Of a DNA stretch of 64,000 bases, positions 40,195 through 49,810 are shown piece by piece. The position numbers were made by a program, and so were the translations under genes. The first letter of the stretch is position 1, and each line of letters opens with the position of its first letter. The notes under the pieces were generated by a model. It searched no databases, had not been told where the DNA came from, and worked only from the letters and a program-made list of their open reading frames with translations. Origin of the DNA: Tritrichomonas foetus (lineage: Eukaryota > Parabasalia > Tritrichomonadida > Tritrichomonadidae); the NCBI GenBank assembly GCA_001839685.1, contig MLAK01000272.1:1-64000 (forward strand), in the 5' to 3' direction.

Positions 40195-41291
40195 TTTCTC
40201 GCAAAAATGTGAAATGATTGGGTGAATAATTTTCTATACTATTTTTCTATAATATATTCAATATTATGCTTATTTATCTATTAAAAAAGTTCTAACCCGT
40301 TCTTAATAAAATCAATTTGATTTTCGGATCATTCAATAATTTCTATATGAATCTGATAATTTGATAATCATTCACAAATTTCAATAATTGATTCTACAGA
40401 AAAAAATGTTTATTCTTCACAATTGATTTGCTAATTAAATATTTTACAGAAAAAGTTTAAGAACATAAAAAAAAGTAGGAGTTATGGAGAATTATTGAAA
40501 GAAATAATTGAAAATATTTGATTTGAAACAATATTCCATAATATTGATACTTGCGAAACATAATTTAACTATGAAGATATAAATTTTTGATATAGGCCAA
40601 AAAAATTTTTTTTTTGTTTAAAAATTGATGAAAAGAAAAGTAATAAATCTTGATTTCGTCTGACCACTCAATTTATATATGGATATATAATCACCTTACA
40701 TCAGATATTTTATCAATGTGCTTTCTATATTTTTTGAAAAAGTAGATTTTAATTTGACCACTAAAACGTAATGACCATATTTGATCTCAATTCATTCATT
40801 TTTTTGAATATAAATCAATTACATTCAAACCGATAACTTTTTGAATACTACGACAATTATTTGATATAGTTTCCCACTTTTTCAATCATTTCCAACTATA
40901 TCTTCAAATCAAAACCTAATAACATGGAACCCCCAACTGAATCGTAAATATAATCTATTATGCAATACAATATTCCTATTTCTAATGTTATTGTGGTGGT
41001 TCATAGTGCATATTTCATTTCACATTTCTATCTCAATCCTTTCAATTTTCAATCATGCAGAATTTTATCACTCAAATAAATTCATATCCACCAAATCATT
41101 TTCACATAGTTGTTGTAATTCCAAGCCAAGCTCAAATATAATCGAAGAACCAAAACCTAATCAATCATTATTCAAAAAAGATCAAAACTTTTGAATCTGT
41201 CAATTTGTAAACAAATTTTTACTATATAAATTCTTACATGAAGAGCATGATTATATACCATGGACATATCCAAGTGCACAAATACTAATTA
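40195..41291. other. Long intergenic stretch
   Basis: AT-rich. One 69-codon frame begins with an ATG at 40985 (MLLWWFIVHISFHISISILS) and would give a short protein with a hydrophobic start. It has no other support, so I do not call it a gene. Confidence 0.45.
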
Positions 41292-42968
41292 CTAGTAAAT
41301 TGTGTTTTTGCTGCTGTTATAGTTTCGAATGAGAATAAATACACGTAAAAGATTCATGTTTCCATTGTAGTCACGATAATTAACCATTTCCAGTTTACCT
41401 TTTGGATCAATTTCCTGAGCCATTTTTTGTGCATCTTCCTTTGTGATAGTTGCTGTATCAGTTGTCACGAAAATAAATTGATGTTCATATAATTGTAACA
41501 AATAAATGTCTTTGCCAAAGTCAGCTTCTGTAACAACTTTCCATTCTTTTGCGATTTCGCCTTTAGCTGATGTTTCATTTGCTGATTCACCACTTGATCC
41601 AATTTTAAGACAAATTGGCGAAAAGAATTGGAAAATACTATGAGGATCATTACTTAATACAAAGCTCAAGAAAATATTATCTTCATTTATGAGATTTAAA
41701 GAATGAGTAACTAGATCGAATCTTTTTCTAAATAACAAGTCATTATTTGATAAATCCAAATGCATTAAATCCCTTGTAGCATCATTAGGTTTATATTTTT
41801 CATATAGAATTTTAGAAATTGCAGCTGATATCAGTGCTTCTGGATAAGTTGTTCGAGAAGAACAATCAAAAGGAATGTATCTCATAAAACAGTTCATTCC
41901 AGCATCAACATATCTCACTCTAAACCAAATCTTTGCAGGAGTATTTTGTAATTTTGAAAGATTTGGTTTAATGAATACATGAAATGTATTGTTAACTGTT
42001 AAAACAGGTGCTTTAAACGCATTATCATCAATTTTTACACCATTTCCATAAATATTAGCAACTTTCATTGCATCTGTAAATAATATATCCATCCTGCAGA
42101 AAACAGTTCTTGGTTTAAGAAAACAGTATATTAAATCTAATGCTAATCGAGAATATCCAGATGATCCATAATATTTCAATGAACAATTACATTTTTTAAT
42201 CATTTCAGCCAAGTAATTATGTCTATTTAAACCAATACAGAAAAAGTCAACATCCATTGAAGATTCGAAAAATTGATTAGAAACATCTTCCATTTCTTTG
42301 AATGGAGATTCGATTAATTCTGATAAAACAAACCAGGTGGAATTTTTGAGCGATTTAATAAAAGGAAACATACATTTCAAAATAGAAGAAACTGAAATAA
42401 ACGGTTTCGTAATTTCAATATTTTCGATTAAATCCAAATATTTCAAAAATTGAATTCTGCTTGTATTCATATTAAAATAAACGCTTTCATGCTTTAGATC
42501 AAATGTACAAGAAGTGTCAGGAAAAGTTGATAAAGAAAAACTTTGTCCTTTGTTTTGAATTAATGGAAATATTAATTTATTTCCACAAATTAACAAAATT
42601 GAAAAGAAAATTGGTCTATCAACTGAAAAATATTCTCTGAAATTGTTTAAAAATGACGGAATGAAATTTTTGGTCGAATCAGAAATTTCCAGAATTAATA
42701 AAAAAGTATGTGGAGTAAATCGTGAGACTGGAATTTGGTTTGGATTTTGGTCACTGAGGGGATAGAAAACGTCGGTAAGATGAGTAATTTTGGATTCTTC
42801 AATAAAAGGAAAAGATTTATCGGAAGCTGTCAATCCATACGAATTCGAGGGGAATGGAGTTACAGCAAAATACCAGTTATCATCGAGAAATGTTTTCTGT
42901 GAAGGGTTATTTAATAAAAAAGCTGAAGAACAAAAATTGAACATTAACAATTTCATTTCACATTTCAT
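41292..42968 (-). CDS. Divergent Sec24/Sec23-like protein
   Basis: I place the start at the ATG at 42968 (MKCEMKLLMFNFCSSAF); the frame upstream begins with TTG. The protein of about 558 residues follows the Sec24 order from the trunk on. A VWA-like trunk contains TFLLILEISDSTKNFIPSFL and MDVDFFCIGLNRHNYLAEMI. A beta-sandwich comes next (MDILFTDAMKVANIYGNGVK). A helical part contains EALISAAISKILYEKYKP, and a gelsolin-like end contains FGKDIYLLQLYEHQFIFV. The COPII zinc finger (CxxC pairs) is missing, and the protein is much shorter than Sec24 (about 900). It may be a reduced COPII cargo adaptor or a paralogue with another job. Confidence 0.5.
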   Translation of the reverse strand: MKCEMKLLMFNFCSSAFLLNNPSQKTFLDDNWYFAVTPFPSNSYGLTASDKSFPFIEESKITHLTDVFYPLSDQNPNQIPVSRFTPHTFLLILEISDSTKNFIPSFLNNFREYFSVDRPIFFSILLICGNKLIFPLIQNKGQSFSLSTFPDTSCTFDLKHESVYFNMNTSRIQFLKYLDLIENIEITKPFISVSSILKCMFPFIKSLKNSTWFVLSELIESPFKEMEDVSNQFFESSMDVDFFCIGLNRHNYLAEMIKKCNCSLKYYGSSGYSRLALDLIYCFLKPRTVFCRMDILFTDAMKVANIYGNGVKIDDNAFKAPVLTVNNTFHVFIKPNLSKLQNTPAKIWFRVRYVDAGMNCFMRYIPFDCSSRTTYPEALISAAISKILYEKYKPNDATRDLMHLDLSNNDLLFRKRFDLVTHSLNLINEDNIFLSFVLSNDPHSIFQFFSPICLKIGSSGESANETSAKGEIAKEWKVVTEADFGKDIYLLQLYEHQFIFVTTDTATITKEDAQKMAQEIDPKGKLEMVNYRDYNGNMNLLRVFILIRNYNSSKNTIY

Positions 42969-43370
42969 TGCGAGATCAAAACCATCTGACAAAAAATAAT
43001 TAAATGAAAAATAATACTAAAATTTATAGTATTCATGTCGAATAGCTCATAAATATATATTATATATACTTTTGACATGAACATTATGTGATTCAAATTT
43101 TTTAATATTCAAAAAATTCAAAGACACAAAACAATGAATGAATTTAGAAACTCAAGATCGCGATTGTATTTCATTCAATACAATTCGATATCAAATATCA
43201 TTGAATAATTATGGCAAACTATTATTAATTGCTTATCATGAAATATTATGCATGTAGACTACGTCGATTGATTAGTCTTTATTCTCTTCATCACAAATAA
43301 TATATACATTTTCAACTAAAAAAATAAAATATAAAATTTCTATCACCTGTTTAATCTAAAAAAACATATT
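42969..43370. other. Intergenic stretch
   Basis: AT-rich, including an ATATATATTATATATA-like tract near 43050. No gene was seen. Confidence 0.5.
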
Positions 43371-44621
43371 TTACGCCCATTTAATTAAATCACGTATCTG
43401 ACTCACATCCACATCTGGTGGGGGAGGTTGGAATATGTTTATTGTGTTAGAAAAGTCACAAAAGACCCATTCACCGTTCAAAAGAGGCAATCGATCACAT
43501 CCTCCAAACACAACCAAGTTGTTTCCAGCCAGTACCATTGTATGCCCACATCTTGGACTTGGACACTTTAATAAAGGTGAGTTTATATAACCATAAGTCT
43601 TCTTGTTCATATCAATAATGTAAAGTTTGTCAGTGCAGCCACATTCAGTTTCATCATTTTCGACACAAAAACCACCAAATATATACAACCAATTTCGAGA
43701 TGGGTCATAAGCTGTTGCCAATAGTCTTAAATTCAATTGTAACTGTGGAAAAGCAGAAGCTCCATTTTGAAGAACAGTTCCACTTTTGATATCAATTGCA
43801 AGAAAGTTATTGTTTCCATTTTCTGTTGCACCACCAATAATATATAAAATTTCATCTTTTATAAACGAAGAATGCTTGCAAACAGCTGGAAGTTTGTTTG
43901 ATATGAGTGTCCATTTAAATTTATTTGTATTAAACGATATAAGCGAGCTCAAAGGTGTTACACCATTTATACCACCATAAATAAGCATTTCATCACCATT
44001 CATATTTGCTGTGTGATGTGATCGAGGAATCTTTACTTCTGATGGACAATTTGGTGTTACAAATTTCAGCCAAGTTTTTGTCGGTAAATGCAAGAAATAT
44101 AAAGGTCCTTCAATTTCGGCTGGACAACCGCCAAATACAATCATGAAACTGTCCTTTAATACGGCTGTATGATACGCTCGTGGCGGAGGTGGTGGTGTTA
44201 ATTCTTGTTGTGGCGAGAAAGGAACTTTGTCGCCGAATTTATAATTCGAATGTAATTCTAATTTTCCCTTATGTAAAACGATCAATTTGTTCATAGGAAC
44301 GGCGTTATTGAAAAAATTAGTTTGCATGTTATAAATTACTAAGTCATTGAGTTTATTGTTTGAGGCATCATGACCTCCATAAATAATCAATTCTTTCGAG
44401 CTGGTAAGAATGGCTGAATGACCTGCTCTTTCGTAAGGAGGTGTTCCAAGCATCGTATTGTTTTCGATCCAGCGAAACTTCATGTTTTGACTTTGAGGTT
44501 GTTGAATTATATTTTGATTGTAGCTTGAAAGTCTTCTGCCTTGTATTTTTGGGTTTATCTGTTTTGCTGGACGCGGAGGAACTGCTGGTTGAGGAAAAGT
44601 AACGCCTATTTCTGTTTGCAT
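43371..44621 (-). CDS. Kelch-repeat protein
   Basis: The 416-residue protein has a Pro/Gln-rich N-terminus (PQPAVPPRPAKQ) and at least six kelch blades from about residue 60: RAGHSAILTSSKELIIYGGH, YHTAVLKDSFMIVFGGC, HHTANMNGDEMLIYGGI, KHSSFIKDEILYIIGGA, RNWLYIFGGF and CGHTMVLAGNNLVVFGGCDR. The GG pairs mark each blade of a beta-propeller, which serves as a protein-binding platform. No BTB or F-box domain is attached. A short proline run (PPPPP) occurs near 155 and again near the C-terminus. The partner is unknown. Confidence 0.88.
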   Translation of the reverse strand: MQTEIGVTFPQPAVPPRPAKQINPKIQGRRLSSYNQNIIQQPQSQNMKFRWIENNTMLGTPPYERAGHSAILTSSKELIIYGGHDASNNKLNDLVIYNMQTNFFNNAVPMNKLIVLHKGKLELHSNYKFGDKVPFSPQQELTPPPPPRAYHTAVLKDSFMIVFGGCPAEIEGPLYFLHLPTKTWLKFVTPNCPSEVKIPRSHHTANMNGDEMLIYGGINGVTPLSSLISFNTNKFKWTLISNKLPAVCKHSSFIKDEILYIIGGATENGNNNFLAIDIKSGTVLQNGASAFPQLQLNLRLLATAYDPSRNWLYIFGGFCVENDETECGCTDKLYIIDMNKKTYGYINSPLLKCPSPRCGHTMVLAGNNLVVFGGCDRLPLLNGEWVFCDFSNTINIFQPPPPDVDVSQIRDLIKWA

Positions 44622-45124
44622 TTTTTTTCGAATTTTTTGAAAAATTTGAAAGTTTCTGAAAAAATTGAATCCATATATGAAATTACAGCGATAAAAAAGA
44701 TTATGATCGATAAACGGTCGCCATCATTCACTTAGAATTTTTCAGTCGATAATTGATCATTCATCTTGATAGAATCCTTCCAGAAAGTATTCATGAAAAA
44801 ATGAGTTAATGTTTTCTAATGAAGATTCTTTTGGTTTGATTTGTTATGAAGTTCCATGAAAGGGTTTTGAATTAAACAACAATTGTGAAAATAATTTTGA
44901 TAATTCATATTTACTGATCCTCACAACAGATAAACGTGGATAAAACAATTATCATTAATTTAAAAGGATAATTTTATTAAATTCTGATCAGATAATCATG
45001 ATATTGGCTTTTTTTCGGAAATTGTGTCTTTATCTGTTCAAAATACCTATCGTTTTTAATTAACCTAAACCAATATTTTTAACCATTTGAACTCTATCGT
45101 TCATATATAAACAATAGATTTGAA
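44622..45124. other. Intergenic stretch before the foldback element
   Basis: AT-rich; no gene was seen. It leads into a long GC-richer inverted repeat. Confidence 0.5.
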
Positions 45125-45440
45125 AACATTCGGCAGAGATTTATTTTCCTATGAGTTTTGTAAATGTGAAGTGAAAGGTCAAATAAAGGTCAAAAGTGGA
45201 AAAAACCTAATGGGTAAATGTGATGTGAACTTTGCTGGTTCTTTGGGTCACTTCGACATGGAGGAGGTGCGCCACGTGAACACAGCGGAGGGAGCGAAGC
45301 GATCCGAAGCTGTGGTCACGTGGCAGCACCTCTTCCAATGGCCGAATGAGTCGAAGGGGCCCGCAAAGTCACATCACATTTACCCATTTTTAGTGTCAAA
45401 AAACAAAACTCATAGGAAAAAAAATCCTGCCAAACATTCC
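45125..45440. repeat. Long imperfect foldback (inverted repeat) with GC-rich centre
   Basis: The left arm (45125-45286) and right arm (45309-45440) are inverted copies with indels. Matching blocks include CCTATGAGTTTTG (45149-45160 against its complement at 45404-45416), TGGGTAAATGTGATGTGA (45211-45228 against 45370-45387), and the centre AGGAGGTGCGCCACGTGAAC paired with complementary sequence at 45315-45334. The loop is about 22 bases. The centre is far richer in G and C than the surroundings. The plus-strand open frame through it (from TTG at 45120) is a by-product of the structure and not a gene. A non-autonomous transposon or a structured RNA are the main readings. Confidence 0.75.
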
Positions 45441-45656
45441 ATCTTTTACCAGAAAATAAAGTTTAAATTTACCTTTTTTCTGAACTTTTTATTGTTCAAA
45501 ATAGATATATTAAAGAAATCCATGTCAAAACATCGACGAAATTATTTATTAGAGGTAAAAACATCTAAAATTTCTTCAAATTTTTCTTCGGTATTTCGTC
45601 ATTTCATATCACAATTCCTAACAATCGAGCGATAGGAAAAATGACACTACAACTGT

Positions 45657-45661
45657 TCACA
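45657..45661 (+). promoter_or_regulatory. Initiator-like TCACA upstream of the dynamin gene
   Basis: TCACA lies 22 bases before the ATG at 45683 and matches TCAYW. Confidence 0.4.
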
Positions 45662-45682
45662 ATAAAGAAAAAAGAATTTTAA

Positions 45683-47518
45683 ATGGAGAAGCTTATCCCG
45701 ACAATCAACAAATTACAGGATGTTTTCAACACAATCGGTGGAAACCAAATCGATCTCCCGCAAATTGTCGTCGTCGGTTGCCAGAGTTCTGGTAAATCGT
45801 CAGTTCTCGAAGCTATCGTTGGAAAGGATTTCCTTCCACGTGGTGCTGGTATTGTCACTAAGCGCCCACTCGTCCTCCAACTCGTCCACGTTGGTATGGG
45901 CGAAGAAGAGTACGGAGAATTCCTTCATTGCCAAGGCAAGAAATTTACTTCATATCTCGACATGCGCCAAGAAATTGCTGATGAAACCGAAAGGACAACA
46001 GGTGATGGCCGTAACGTTTCTTCCCAACCAATCAACCTTCGAATCCAATCAGCTTCAGTTCCAACTCTTACTATGGTTGATCTTCCAGGTCTCACAAAAG
46101 TTGCCATTGAAGGCCAAGATCCAGCCATCGTCGAACAAATTCACACAATGGTTCTTCAGTATATTACACCAAAGAATTCCCTTATTTTAGCCGTCACTCC
46201 AGCCAATCAAGATCTTGCCAACTCAGATTCTCTCAGAATCGCCAGAGAAGTCGATCCAGAAGGTGAAAGAACTATTGGTGTCATCACAAAAGTCGATCTC
46301 ATGGACGCTGGTACAGATGCTTCCCAAATTCTCGAAAATAAGGTATATCCTCTCAAACTCGGCTATATTGGCGTAGTTAACCGTTCACAGCGTGATATCG
46401 ATACAGGCAAATCAATGAAAGATTCATTAGCTCACGAAGCCGATTTCTTCAATACCAATCCAGTTTATAAGATTTATACAGATCGTTGCGGCATTAAGGT
46501 TCTTTCCACCCAGTTGAACAAAATCCTTGTTGAGCATATCAGGAAAGCTATCCCAGGCCTCAGAACAAGGGTCGGCCAAATGATCACCGATAAAGAAACT
46601 GAACTCCAACGTTATGGTGAAGATCCAACTAAAGGTGCCTTTGATTCAAGAGAAATTGTTATGAACATTCTCAACCAATACGTCAATAATTTCGATGATC
46701 TTATCCAAGGTAAAGTTGGTGAACAAATTGATGATGATTTGAAGGGAGGTGCCAGAATTTCCCGTATTTTCACCAACCAATTCGAAAAGGAAATTTCCGA
46801 AGCTCCAACAGTCGGTGCTACCCAATTAAGAGAAGTTTGGTTCTTGATCCGTAACCAATCAGGTATCACTGCTCCAATTTATATCTCTCACCAAGCATTC
46901 GAGTCACTCATTCGTAGACACATTGAAGATCTTCGTCCACCCGCTTTGAAGGCCGTCAACCTTGTCGCAAACGAAATTTTGAACATTCACGCTCAAGTTT
47001 CATTCACCGAACTCGAAAGATACCCAGCTGTAAAGGATGCAATTAGAAACGTCGTCGAAGACCTCGTGAACAGCTGCGTCGAGCCAACAGTTCAATTCGT
47101 TAACGATGTGATTGATAACGAAAAGATCTTCATCAATACTGCAAGACACGACTTCAGAGGTGCTGCCGTACTTCAAGAGAAGAAACAGAAGGAAGGACCA
47201 CCAGTGAAGAAGACAAGGAAACAAGAAGACCAAGAAAACACAAAGACGCTCGTAAACCTCTGCGCAAGGTACTTCGAGCTCGTTAGGCTCCAAATCGTCG
47301 ATCTCATTCCAAAAGCAGTTGTAATGATGCTCGTCGAAGGAAGTACCAAGCAGCTCAGAGATATTCTCCTTAAGAAGGTTTACGGAAGCAACATTGCGGA
47401 TGAGATGATGAAGGAAGATCCAAGAATCACAACTAACCGTAATAAGTGTAATAAAGTACTCACAGCCCTCAGAAAGGCACAGAGTATCTTGAATGAAGTC
47501 AGGCAAATTAGTATCTAA
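45683..47518 (+). CDS. Dynamin-related GTPase (DRP1/Vps1 type)
   Basis: The 611-residue protein has a full dynamin GTPase domain: P-loop GCQSSGKSS from residue 32, switch region PRGAGIVTKRPL at 53-64, DLPG at 133-136 and TKVD at 202-205. A middle/stalk domain and a C-terminal GTPase-effector region (about 520-605) follow. There is no PH domain and no proline-rich tail, so it is of the DRP1/Dnm1/Vps1 class, which acts in organelle or vesicle scission. In trichomonads the target could be hydrogenosomes or endomembranes. Codon use is shifted toward C-ending codons compared with the neighbours, suggesting high expression. A charged insert (about 498-520: KKQKEGPPVKKTRKQED) sits where DRP1 has insert B. 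Confidence 0.96.
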   Translation: MEKLIPTINKLQDVFNTIGGNQIDLPQIVVVGCQSSGKSSVLEAIVGKDFLPRGAGIVTKRPLVLQLVHVGMGEEEYGEFLHCQGKKFTSYLDMRQEIADETERTTGDGRNVSSQPINLRIQSASVPTLTMVDLPGLTKVAIEGQDPAIVEQIHTMVLQYITPKNSLILAVTPANQDLANSDSLRIAREVDPEGERTIGVITKVDLMDAGTDASQILENKVYPLKLGYIGVVNRSQRDIDTGKSMKDSLAHEADFFNTNPVYKIYTDRCGIKVLSTQLNKILVEHIRKAIPGLRTRVGQMITDKETELQRYGEDPTKGAFDSREIVMNILNQYVNNFDDLIQGKVGEQIDDDLKGGARISRIFTNQFEKEISEAPTVGATQLREVWFLIRNQSGITAPIYISHQAFESLIRRHIEDLRPPALKAVNLVANEILNIHAQVSFTELERYPAVKDAIRNVVEDLVNSCVEPTVQFVNDVIDNEKIFINTARHDFRGAAVLQEKKQKEGPPVKKTRKQEDQENTKTLVNLCARYFELVRLQIVDLIPKAVVMMLVEGSTKQLRDILLKKVYGSNIADEMMKEDPRITTNRNKCNKVLTALRKAQSILNEVRQISI

Positions 47519-48142
47519 AACATCATTTCTGCATAACCTAAAGTTTTCTCCTTTTTCACCTTTCTTTTCTTTTTTATTAACTTTTTTCATTCTGATTGAA
47601 ATCGGGTTAAAACCCTTCCATTTTGTTTTATGAAATGAAAAAATTCCAAATTCGATATGAAATACGGAGTTCGAAGAAATAATCTTGATTAAAGTGAAGT
47701 TATATTAATGTAAAGAATAACTTGAAACCAATAACGACATAGAAAAAGGGATTTCCAAAAGAGTAATAATACTCTTTAAAGAAATAAATAAGAATTTGAC
47801 ACTATTATTGTTAGTTTCACTTTATAGCAGACCAAACGTCATAATAATATAAAATGAGAAATATCTAGTCAATGTATTTTAGCTCATGGTTTTTATGCAG
47901 AATACATAAGAGAAATTCCGAAACAATTACTTGATGGCATATATTCTGCCACTGTAACATATCTGGAAACACATTAATCAAGATAATGTTTAGGATAAAG
48001 AAAATCACCTGAATTAAATTAATCAATCGAGTAAATGAATCAATCGAGAGAATGAATCAATCGAGTAAATGAATCAATCGAGAGAATGAATCAATCGAGA
48101 GAATAAATAAAATAAATAAAAAATGAAAAATAGAAAACAAAT
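47519..48142. other. Intergenic stretch between convergent genes, with a tandem repeat
   Basis: AT-rich, with the tandem repeat at 48020-48105 near its right end. No gene was seen. Confidence 0.5.
48020..48105. repeat. Tandem repeat of AATGAATCAATCGAGWRA
   Basis: Units such as GAATCAATCGAGAGAAT and GAATCAATCGAGTAAAT alternate about five times. The GAATGAATCAA core recalls the repeat at 7158-7335. Confidence 0.85.
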
Positions 48143-48898
48143 TTATTCACAATCGCATTCTTGGGCAGTAGATTTCGTTTCGCAGTCAGATGGAGGATAT
48201 TCCGCCATGAAAACTGCTTTCTGACTCATTGGCAGGTTGAGAAAGCAGTTTGGCAAAGGCTTGCAGCAAATCTCTTTGGCCATGGTTGTGTCGCTTGGAG
48301 TGTCAAAAATCTGAATTTTCTGGATTTCGAAATTATCTGTGATTTTTGAATTCTGGTGAATCTTTTGTTTCATGAACTTCATGACTTGGTTGTGGGCGCG
48401 GGAAGATTCCCATGTACTCCAAATTTGGTCGTTGATTCTGAGAATTTCCTTAACTTTCTGTTGTTTGAGATTTTCACGCATTTTCAGTGCTTTGATGTGT
48501 TCGTTTTGAATTTCCTGTAAACGGTCAATTCGTCTTTTATGGGTTGTCTTTGGCAATTTCTGATAAATTATAACTCGCGATCCGTTTTTAACACCTGCGC
48601 CAGAAAGGCTCTGCATTTCATTGACGATCTTTCCATTGAATATCACGAGATATTCTTTTCCTGCACACGTGAGTTGCTCAGTTGAAATATTCGGATTTTG
48701 ATCCCCGCAGAGATTAGCTGGATTATAATTATTTGCTGCGCTTGTATTGCTGGTTGTGAATTGCGGTAGGTCGTCGAGAATTCCGGACTGTTGAAGAACC
48801 TGATGGAAACAATCGAAAGCGTCGGCCGATACAATCTTTTTCTGTTCGATTCCTCGGCTATCCTTGTAAGCAAAAATGACTTTAATATTGGTGTTCAT
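48143..48898 (-). CDS. Ubiquitin-like-fold protein, unknown function
   Basis: The 251-residue protein starts MNTNIKVIFAYKDSRGIEQK. Residues about 3-115 read as a ubiquitin-like beta-grasp with a long insertion: an early strand, a helix (AFDCFHQVLQQSGILDDL), then EYLVIFNGKIVNEMQSLSGA followed by VKNGSRVIIYQK, which is the typical ubiquitin-like end. A charged helix follows (about 118-160). The C-terminal part has several Cys residues (KEICCKPLPNC, and ECDCE at the end) without a clear metal pattern. TCATT lies about 10 bases upstream. The architecture recalls BAG-type co-chaperones, but no BAG domain is demonstrated. Confidence 0.65.
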   Translation of the reverse strand: MNTNIKVIFAYKDSRGIEQKKIVSADAFDCFHQVLQQSGILDDLPQFTTSNTSAANNYNPANLCGDQNPNISTEQLTCAGKEYLVIFNGKIVNEMQSLSGAGVKNGSRVIIYQKLPKTTHKRRIDRLQEIQNEHIKALKMRENLKQQKVKEILRINDQIWSTWESSRAHNQVMKFMKQKIHQNSKITDNFEIQKIQIFDTPSDTTMAKEICCKPLPNCFLNLPMSQKAVFMAEYPPSDCETKSTAQECDCE

Positions 48899-48907
48899 TT
48901 TGCGGAC

Positions 48908-48912
48908 AATGA
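48908..48912 (-). promoter_or_regulatory. Initiator-like TCATT (minus strand)
   Basis: On the minus strand TCATT lies 9 bases before the ATG of the gene at 48898 and matches TCAYW. Two further TCAYW matches lie 10 to 30 bases farther upstream, so the start site is uncertain. Confidence 0.35.
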
Positions 48913-49621
48913 GAGTGACGAAACTCGAATGAAAGTGAACTGTGTTTTAGCAGAATAAATTGAATAGCAGTTTTGTGTGCTGTTAGCAAATTGATTCAAT
49001 CTTTCCCCAAATTGTATAAATAATTTCACGATGATGCTTTACATTTTGAATAAATATCGTCATCTAATTGAATTAAATAACCAACCTCCTGAATAATTTC
49101 GAATATAATGAGATGTATACAAACCAAATAGTCTTAACGTACGAAATCACTAAAATGATCCTTATCATCAGTATTACTTAATNCCATCANTNAAAAATCA
49201 AAACCCAAATAGCTAAAAGAATGACGAAAATTTCCCTTATCGCAAACTTCGCAAATGGCCGAATTCAAAAATATTTCGAAAATGATTCTGAAGAAGCTAT
49301 TGTTTCAGTTTTCGGGTGAACAGCTTTCAGTCAATTGTTAAATCTATATTTTATAGTTATGAGCCATATTTATTCATAGTTTTGAAATTTTGCAACAATT
49401 AAACCGAAAAAAGAGCGATTTTGGAGAAAGCCTAAAAAAAAATTGTGAGAAGCTTTTTTTCCAAGAATCACAAAGATTATAATACTGCTTCCCATAATTC
49501 TATTTACACTTCTTCTATCGATTTTTAATTAAAAATCGCGAAAATTTTGATAGTTTTAANTTCAATTTCCATTTGACAAATATGAATGTATTGAAATCTT
49601 TTCTGTCATAAAATTTTAGTA

Positions 49622-49810
49622 TATGAAGAAAATAGACTGGCAGTCCTCAACAGCACATTCTCAAGCAGGGATACAGATACAACGATTGAAAGACCAAATC
49701 AAGAAAAATGGAATCCAATATGTTTTTTTCCAGACTCGATGCCAAGTGAATTTTCTGATGACTCGCCATTTAGATGGCAAAACATTCGTAATCTTCTCAT
49801 TGATGCCTAA
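49622..49810 (+). pseudogene. Short coding remnant, unknown family
   Basis: This frame has no ATG at its beginning but reads as convincing protein for 62 codons: ENRLAVLNSTFSSRDTDTTI, then KWNPICFFPDSMPSEFSDDS, then PFRWQNIRNLLIDA and a stop. It differs from the overlapping ATG-initiated frame at 49623, whose translation turns into a hydrophobic run. It probably represents the C-terminal end of a lost gene. Confidence 0.3.

Noticed and set aside
40985..41194. 69-codon frame with hydrophobic start
   Set aside because: An ATG exists, but there is no further evidence and the downstream part looks random.
45120..45635. 171-codon plus-strand frame before the dynamin gene
   Set aside because: It starts at TTG and its sequence is produced by a long inverted repeat; the translation shows no protein character outside the arms.
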